36,598 nucleotides of DNA from an uncultured Lachnospiraceae bacterium. Lineage in GTDB: Bacteria > Bacillota > Clostridia > Lachnospirales > Lachnospiraceae. Shown here piece after piece: positions 32,823 to 36,598 of this stretch. Below the pieces are notes generated by a model. It saw only the letters and a list, made by a program, of their open reading frames with translations. It had not been told where the DNA came from and did no database searches. The DNA is taken from positions 1-36,598 of the forward strand of contig CATLGW010000025.1 in assembly GCA_949948715.1 (NCBI GenBank), read 5' to 3'. The first letter of the stretch is position 1; each line of letters begins with the position of its first letter. Both the position numbers and the translations under genes were made by a program.

Positions 32823-35587
32823 CAGGACAAAAAAACGGACATAAGCTGATTTATAAGCTGTCCAGCAAGAGATTAAGCCAGGCCGGATGGGATCTCACAC
32901 TTCCCTTTGAGGCCGCCCTGAAAAACAAAAACGACATCGTGGCCCTCAACGACAGCCAGATACTGCGCTGGATCCGGGAATTGAACGGCGGCGGCGAGAC
33001 GGACGACGAAATCAACGGACTGAAAAAGGAGATAAGGAACCTGAAAAAACAGCCTAAAAACCCGAATGTCAGACAGAAAGTCAAAGAGTTATACGACAGG
33101 CTCTATTCTCTCCAATTCCAAAAGGATTATCTCTGCATTACGATGGATTCCGCCAGGGACTACGACAGGGCAAACCGGGGATTTCGGATCAACGGATATC
33201 CCTACCACAGACTCCTGGGCACCAACAGCGGAATCAAAAACTCCACCGTCACCTACATAGGAGACAATCTGTATCAGGAAATCGTAAAGCGGATGGACAA
33301 CGGCAGAGACAGGGACAAGCCCATTATCCCCGCCAAGCTGGAAGCCTATCAGGCATTGATATGCAGCGCCTCCACCCCTGTGACCATGCCCAGAATCCTG
33401 ATCGTCAAGGATTGCCGGGTACGGTTTCGGGAGGATGTCATAAGGATATCCGACGAGAGGGAGGGCGAACCGGAATTGACCCTGGAAAAGGATTATCTCA
33501 TCGACTACTGCGATTCCGACGGTTACGGCCTGATGTCGCCCGATTACTCCCGCGTTGTAAATGAGGAGCTGTACGGGGACGAATACAAGGGACAGACCAT
33601 TTCCGGCATAAACACCCGGTATGCCTGGACAAAGGGGATGCTTTTCACTTTTGATTTTGTGGAGTTCGCCGAACGGATCAATCATGGGGAATATCTGGTT
33701 CAGGATGTGTGGGGCGCCTGGCGGGATGTGAGAAATTATGATGTGATTCTCACCGCCTCCATGGTAAAGCTGTGGGATTCCTATGAGAGCCTGGAGCACT
33801 TTATCGGATGCTGCAATGAAAATCACTATCAGTTCTCCGTGACGAAAACGACCCCACACAGGCTGGAAAATGTGCGGAACGCCAATTACCAGTTCCTGCA
33901 GACCTATGATCTGACCGACAAAGAGCTGTATGAGCTGTGCCGGCCCACCATCGACGAGATTTCGGATGTTCTGGGAGACGACTGGCGAAAGACCCTTGTC
34001 TTTTTAAAGGGAATGTTTTTAAATGACGAGCGGGTGGACGGCCTGGAAGACAACTTTGTCAAGGCCCTCATGGTGGAGCCGGAAATGATGAAGGATCCCT
34101 TCGTCATCAAAAGGGTGAACGCCATGATCAAAAAAAGGATTGAGATGGCCGCAAAGGGCTCCATCCGGCTGTCGGGCAACTTCGCAATCGTGTCCGGAGA
34201 CTTATTCTCCCTTGCCCAGTCCGTCTTCGGTCTTCCGGTGACGGGTCTGCTGCAGGCCGGACAGGTCTATCACAGATATTGGATTGACAAAAATGTGGAG
34301 GACATTGCCCTGTTTCGGGCCCCTATGACCTGCCATAACAATATCCGCAGACGCAGGGTCGTGCATAATGATGAGACGGACTTCTGGTATCAGTACAACA
34401 CCACGGGCATTATTTTAAATTCGTGGGATTCAACCTGCGACGCACTCAACGGAGCCGACAAGGACTCGGATACCTTTTTCACCACCGATAACAAAATCCT
34501 TGTGGAAAACACGGAGAACTCTCCCACTATCGAATGCATTCAGCGCAGGGCAGAAAAGGTCGTTCCCACGCAACAAGACCTGGTGCGCGCCAACAAGCTG
34601 GCCTTCAGGGATGATATCGGAGCAGTCACCAACCGGATCACCGCAATGCTGGAAAGACAGGCCGCCTTTGAAAAGGGCAGCGAGGAATACCAAATTTTGG
34701 ATTACCGTATTAAATGCGGCCAGCACTTTCAACAATGCAGCATCGACAAGGCCAAGGGGATTCTGGCCAAACCCATGCCCCCATATTGGTACAGCCTTGA
34801 AGCCTGCAGAAGACTTCCCGAGAACACGGAGGAGGAAAGGCGGGCCAAAGAAATGAACCTGCGGATTGCGGCGGAAAACAAGCCCTACTTTATGAGATAC
34901 GTCTATCCGGACCTGTTTCACAAATGGAACAGATACCGGAAGGATACCAACAGCAAATGCATACGGGAATTCAAAATTTCCTTGGATGAGCTGCAAAAAA
35001 AGTCCCCGAAGACGGAGGCGGAACAGGAATTCCTGGAAGGCTGTGAGCGCTTTAAGCCCGCGGGGGACAATCCCTGTACCGTCAACCGCATTGCCCGGCT
35101 GTTTGAAAAAACCTATGAGGATTTGCCCTTACGGCACACACAAGCCGGCGGATTTGACTATCGGATTTTGAAATCGGGCGCGGCCTACAGCCGGAAGGAT
35201 TATTCAGAGATCAAAAAGGTCAAGGCCGAATATGACGAAGCCGTTCAAATCTATAATCAGAGCGCAAAGAAGCAAAAGGTGGACAGGGAGGACGCCGCCA
35301 TGAACAGAATGCTGACGCTGTCGTGGTTTCGCACAAGATGTGTGAGAATATGCCCCAACGAAAAGGAGCTCTGCGATATCATCGTGGATCTGTGCTACAG
35401 TTCAGAGAAATCAAAGCAATTCGCCTGGGACATCTGCGGCGAGACCATGGTGGAAAATCTGTTGGAAAAAAACGGCCGCATCATCAACTATCCCCAATGG
35501 ACCGACAGCGCGGGGGAATTTGAGTTTGGCGGCGAACAATTCAATATGTGCCGAAAGAAACTGACAAAGGAGGAAGAAAAATTATGA
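32819..35587 (+). CDS. DPBB RNA polymerase-like protein (QDE-1/RDR/YonO superfamily)
   Basis: I start this at the ATG at 32819, which has GGGAGGA eight bases upstream (922 aa); the frame is open to 32747. Landmarks of single-chain double-psi beta-barrel RNA polymerases occur in order: DGYGLMSP (234-241), like the DGxGxIS of eukaryotic RDRs; RYAWTKGML (267-275), like the GxKG motif; RAPMTCHNN (500-508), like RxPxxHPGD; GIILNSWDS followed by LNGADKDSD, with D547, D549 and D551 as the DxDxD metal site; and CSIDKAKG (640-647), like AVDxxKTG. The usual DxDGD glycine is serine. The N-terminal about 100 residues are a charged, partly coiled-coil region. Eukaryotic relatives copy RNA from RNA; the phage relative YonO transcribes DNA. 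Template and role here are unknown. Confidence 0.75.
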   Translation: MTGQKNGHKLIYKLSSKRLSQAGWDLTLPFEAALKNKNDIVALNDSQILRWIRELNGGGETDDEINGLKKEIRNLKKQPKNPNVRQKVKELYDRLYSLQFQKDYLCITMDSARDYDRANRGFRINGYPYHRLLGTNSGIKNSTVTYIGDNLYQEIVKRMDNGRDRDKPIIPAKLEAYQALICSASTPVTMPRILIVKDCRVRFREDVIRISDEREGEPELTLEKDYLIDYCDSDGYGLMSPDYSRVVNEELYGDEYKGQTISGINTRYAWTKGMLFTFDFVEFAERINHGEYLVQDVWGAWRDVRNYDVILTASMVKLWDSYESLEHFIGCCNENHYQFSVTKTTPHRLENVRNANYQFLQTYDLTDKELYELCRPTIDEISDVLGDDWRKTLVFLKGMFLNDERVDGLEDNFVKALMVEPEMMKDPFVIKRVNAMIKKRIEMAAKGSIRLSGNFAIVSGDLFSLAQSVFGLPVTGLLQAGQVYHRYWIDKNVEDIALFRAPMTCHNNIRRRRVVHNDETDFWYQYNTTGIILNSWDSTCDALNGADKDSDTFFTTDNKILVENTENSPTIECIQRRAEKVVPTQQDLVRANKLAFRDDIGAVTNRITAMLERQAAFEKGSEEYQILDYRIKCGQHFQQCSIDKAKGILAKPMPPYWYSLEACRRLPENTEEERRAKEMNLRIAAENKPYFMRYVYPDLFHKWNRYRKDTNSKCIREFKISLDELQKKSPKTEAEQEFLEGCERFKPAGDNPCTVNRIARLFEKTYEDLPLRHTQAGGFDYRILKSGAAYSRKDYSEIKKVKAEYDEAVQIYNQSAKKQKVDREDAAMNRMLTLSWFRTRCVRICPNEKELCDIIVDLCYSSEKSKQFAWDICGETMVENLLEKNGRIINYPQWTDSAGEFEFGGEQFNMCRKKLTKEEEKL

Positions 35588-36333
35588 TACTGAACGAAAA
35601 GAAGTTTGTCACGGATATGCTGCAAAACACAACTACGGAGCTTTCCAATATCCACACCTGTCTCGGTCTGTACGCCAGATACCTGTATTATGAGGAAGGT
35701 CTGAACACGGAGGCGATCACAAAAAAGCTGGATGAATTTATGCGGGACCGCTATCCCATGTACAATCCCGTGGACTGGTCCTCCCGCATAGAAAAATATG
35801 CGGCAGGGGCTGAAAAATATCCGCTGTGCCAATGCACAGGGGTTTGGATCACCCAAAAGGAGCTGAAAACCATCGAAAACCTGCAGGATAAGGTCCTGGA
35901 GCGGCTCGCCTTTACGCTCCTGTGTCTCGCAAAATTCAGCAATTTCAGAAATCCGGACAATCACGGCTGGGTAAACTGCAAAAACGGAGAAATCTACCGT
36001 ATGGCCTGCATCAACGCCCCCGCCTTCGAAAAAGATATGAAATATTACAGACTGCGGGAGTTAGGCCTGATCGAATACGCCAAAAAGGTGGACAACCTGA
36101 ACGTCCGGGTTTTGTACATAGACGAGGAAAGTCCCCGGAAGCTGCTGATAACCGACTTTCGCAGACTCGGATACGAATGGCGCTTTTATAAGGGCGAAAA
36201 TTACATTAGATGCGCCTGCTGCCAGGAACTCACCAAAAACACCAACGGAAGGAGAAAATACTGCGCGGTATGCGCCGGGGAGCAAAACAGGGCCAAGACC
36301 AGGTTCCGGATGAAAATAAAGCGCTCCGCATAG
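35584..36333 (+). CDS. Winged-helix-like protein with C-terminal zinc ribbon
   Basis: A 249-aa protein starting at the ATG at 35584, which has AAGGAGGAAG upstream and overlaps the polymerase stop in ATGA. Residues 1-120 are helical. Residues about 140-180 (AFEKDMKYYRLRELGLIEYAKKVDN, then NVRVLYID) have the pattern of a winged helix with its beta wing. The C-terminus has two cysteine pairs, C210-C213 and C227-C230, in a zinc-ribbon arrangement, followed by a very basic tail (RAKTRFRMKIKR). This looks like a nucleic-acid-binding partner of the polymerase. Similar tails occur in proteins of Firmicutes mobile elements. The function is inferred only. Confidence 0.75.
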   Translation: MILNEKKFVTDMLQNTTTELSNIHTCLGLYARYLYYEEGLNTEAITKKLDEFMRDRYPMYNPVDWSSRIEKYAAGAEKYPLCQCTGVWITQKELKTIENLQDKVLERLAFTLLCLAKFSNFRNPDNHGWVNCKNGEIYRMACINAPAFEKDMKYYRLRELGLIEYAKKVDNLNVRVLYIDEESPRKLLITDFRRLGYEWRFYKGENYIRCACCQELTKNTNGRRKYCAVCAGEQNRAKTRFRMKIKRSA

Positions 36334-36367
36334 ACGTTTGATTTGCCCTGAGGGAAAATCAAACGTC
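36333..36367 (+). other. Hairpin just after the third operon gene
   Basis: GACGTTTGATTT (36333-36344), inner CCC-TGA-GGG, and AAATCAAACGTC (36356-36367) make a strong stem starting at the last base of the stop codon. No T run follows, so it may be a weak terminator, a processing site or a stabilising structure rather than a full stop. Confidence 0.55.
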
Positions 36368-36598
36368 AAACCCGGTGAAATCAAGGGGTTACAGGCCCGT
36401 CACTTCAAACTGAGATTTTTCCACAGGGATAGGAAGCAGCACCGGATGCGGAACTTAAAATCAGAACTAATACAGCATCTGCCCGGACGGTGCCCAGGAC
36501 ATTGGCCGGCTATGCCCTTCAGACGGACATTGTCCTGCCGGTCATGGCGCCGGAAGGGCAGATGCGGAACTAAAAAAGGAGGCGAACAACCATAAACA
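36368..36598. other. Region after the operon with nested inverted repeats and a ribosome binding site
   Basis: A 10-bp inverted repeat GCATCTGCCC (36475-36484) / GGGCAGATGC (36556-36565) encloses CAGGACA (36495-36501) / TGTCCTG (36531-36537). A plus-strand frame without a clear start is open from 36433 to a TAA at 36571-36573 (ending APEGQMRN). Directly after it AAAAAGGAGG (36573-36582) suggests a further gene starting at or beyond the window edge. Confidence 0.45.

Noticed and set aside
36338..36595. Open frame of 85 codons on the plus strand after the operon
   Set aside because: Arg/Cys/Trp-rich translation without domain pattern, no ribosome binding site, and it overlaps the hairpin and inverted repeats.

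Overview
The window looks like a chromosomal segment of a Gram-positive, moderately GC-rich Clostridia member, most likely Lachnospiraceae. This rests on the conserved Firmicutes order murE-priA-def-fmt-(zinc protease)-rsmB-rlmN-prpC-prkC-rsgA, a MurE with the meso-diaminopimelate motif, a dgt-dnaG-rpoD-trmK cluster, AGGAGG-type ribosome binding sites and ABC sugar importers of the LplABC type without their own ATPase. No rRNA, tRNA, CRISPR array or intact insertion sequence was seen.

Layout. (1) 1-1586 is an AT-rich, gene-poor, decayed patch with a probably frameshifted membrane-protein gene and a dinD pseudogene. (2) 1587-14609, all on the minus strand, is a housekeeping block for peptidoglycan precursor synthesis, replication restart, N-terminal formyl-Met metabolism, rRNA methylation, Ser/Thr phospho-signalling and ribosome assembly. 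A coiled-coil gene built on a 21-bp tandem repeat is inserted between rlmN and prpC. (3) 14806-16332 holds a small charged protein, two paralogous XRE repressors and a 63-aa protein that resembles the repressors' C-terminal tail. A palindrome repeated five times covers two divergent, near-consensus promoters here. (4) 16379-21234, plus strand, is a carbohydrate ABC importer (two permeases and a lipoprotein) followed by an SGNH/CE12-like protein that has lost most catalytic residues. (5) 21487-32247, minus strand, carries a PfkB sugar kinase, two paralogous GT-C membrane glycosyltransferases, a TGS-domain nucleoside kinase and the trmK-rpoD-dnaG-dgt cluster. (6) 32248-32582 is an intergenic control region with two perfect GAACATTTGTTC SOS-type boxes. 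(7) 32583-36333, plus strand, is a tightly coupled three-gene operon that continues towards the window edge.

The most interesting item is region 7. Its 922-aa protein carries, in the right order, the landmarks of the double-psi beta-barrel (DPBB) single-chain RNA polymerases (eukaryotic QDE-1/RDR RNA-dependent RNA polymerases and the phage YonO type): a DGxGxxS motif, a KG motif, an RxPxxxHN segment, a catalytic DxDxD motif and a downstream SIDKAKG segment. The usual DxDGD is DKDSD here. It is translationally coupled by ATGA overlaps to a 79-aa protein upstream and to a 249-aa protein downstream with a winged-helix-like segment and a C-terminal zinc ribbon. I infer a dedicated polymerase plus nucleic-acid-binding partners, probably carried on a mobile element; the template, product and role are unknown.

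The SOS boxes lie beside this operon, but the best-fitting promoter they overlap points the other way, into dgt-dnaG-rpoD. This suggests either DNA-damage control of the replication/sigma-factor cluster or a regulatory element brought in with the polymerase operon.
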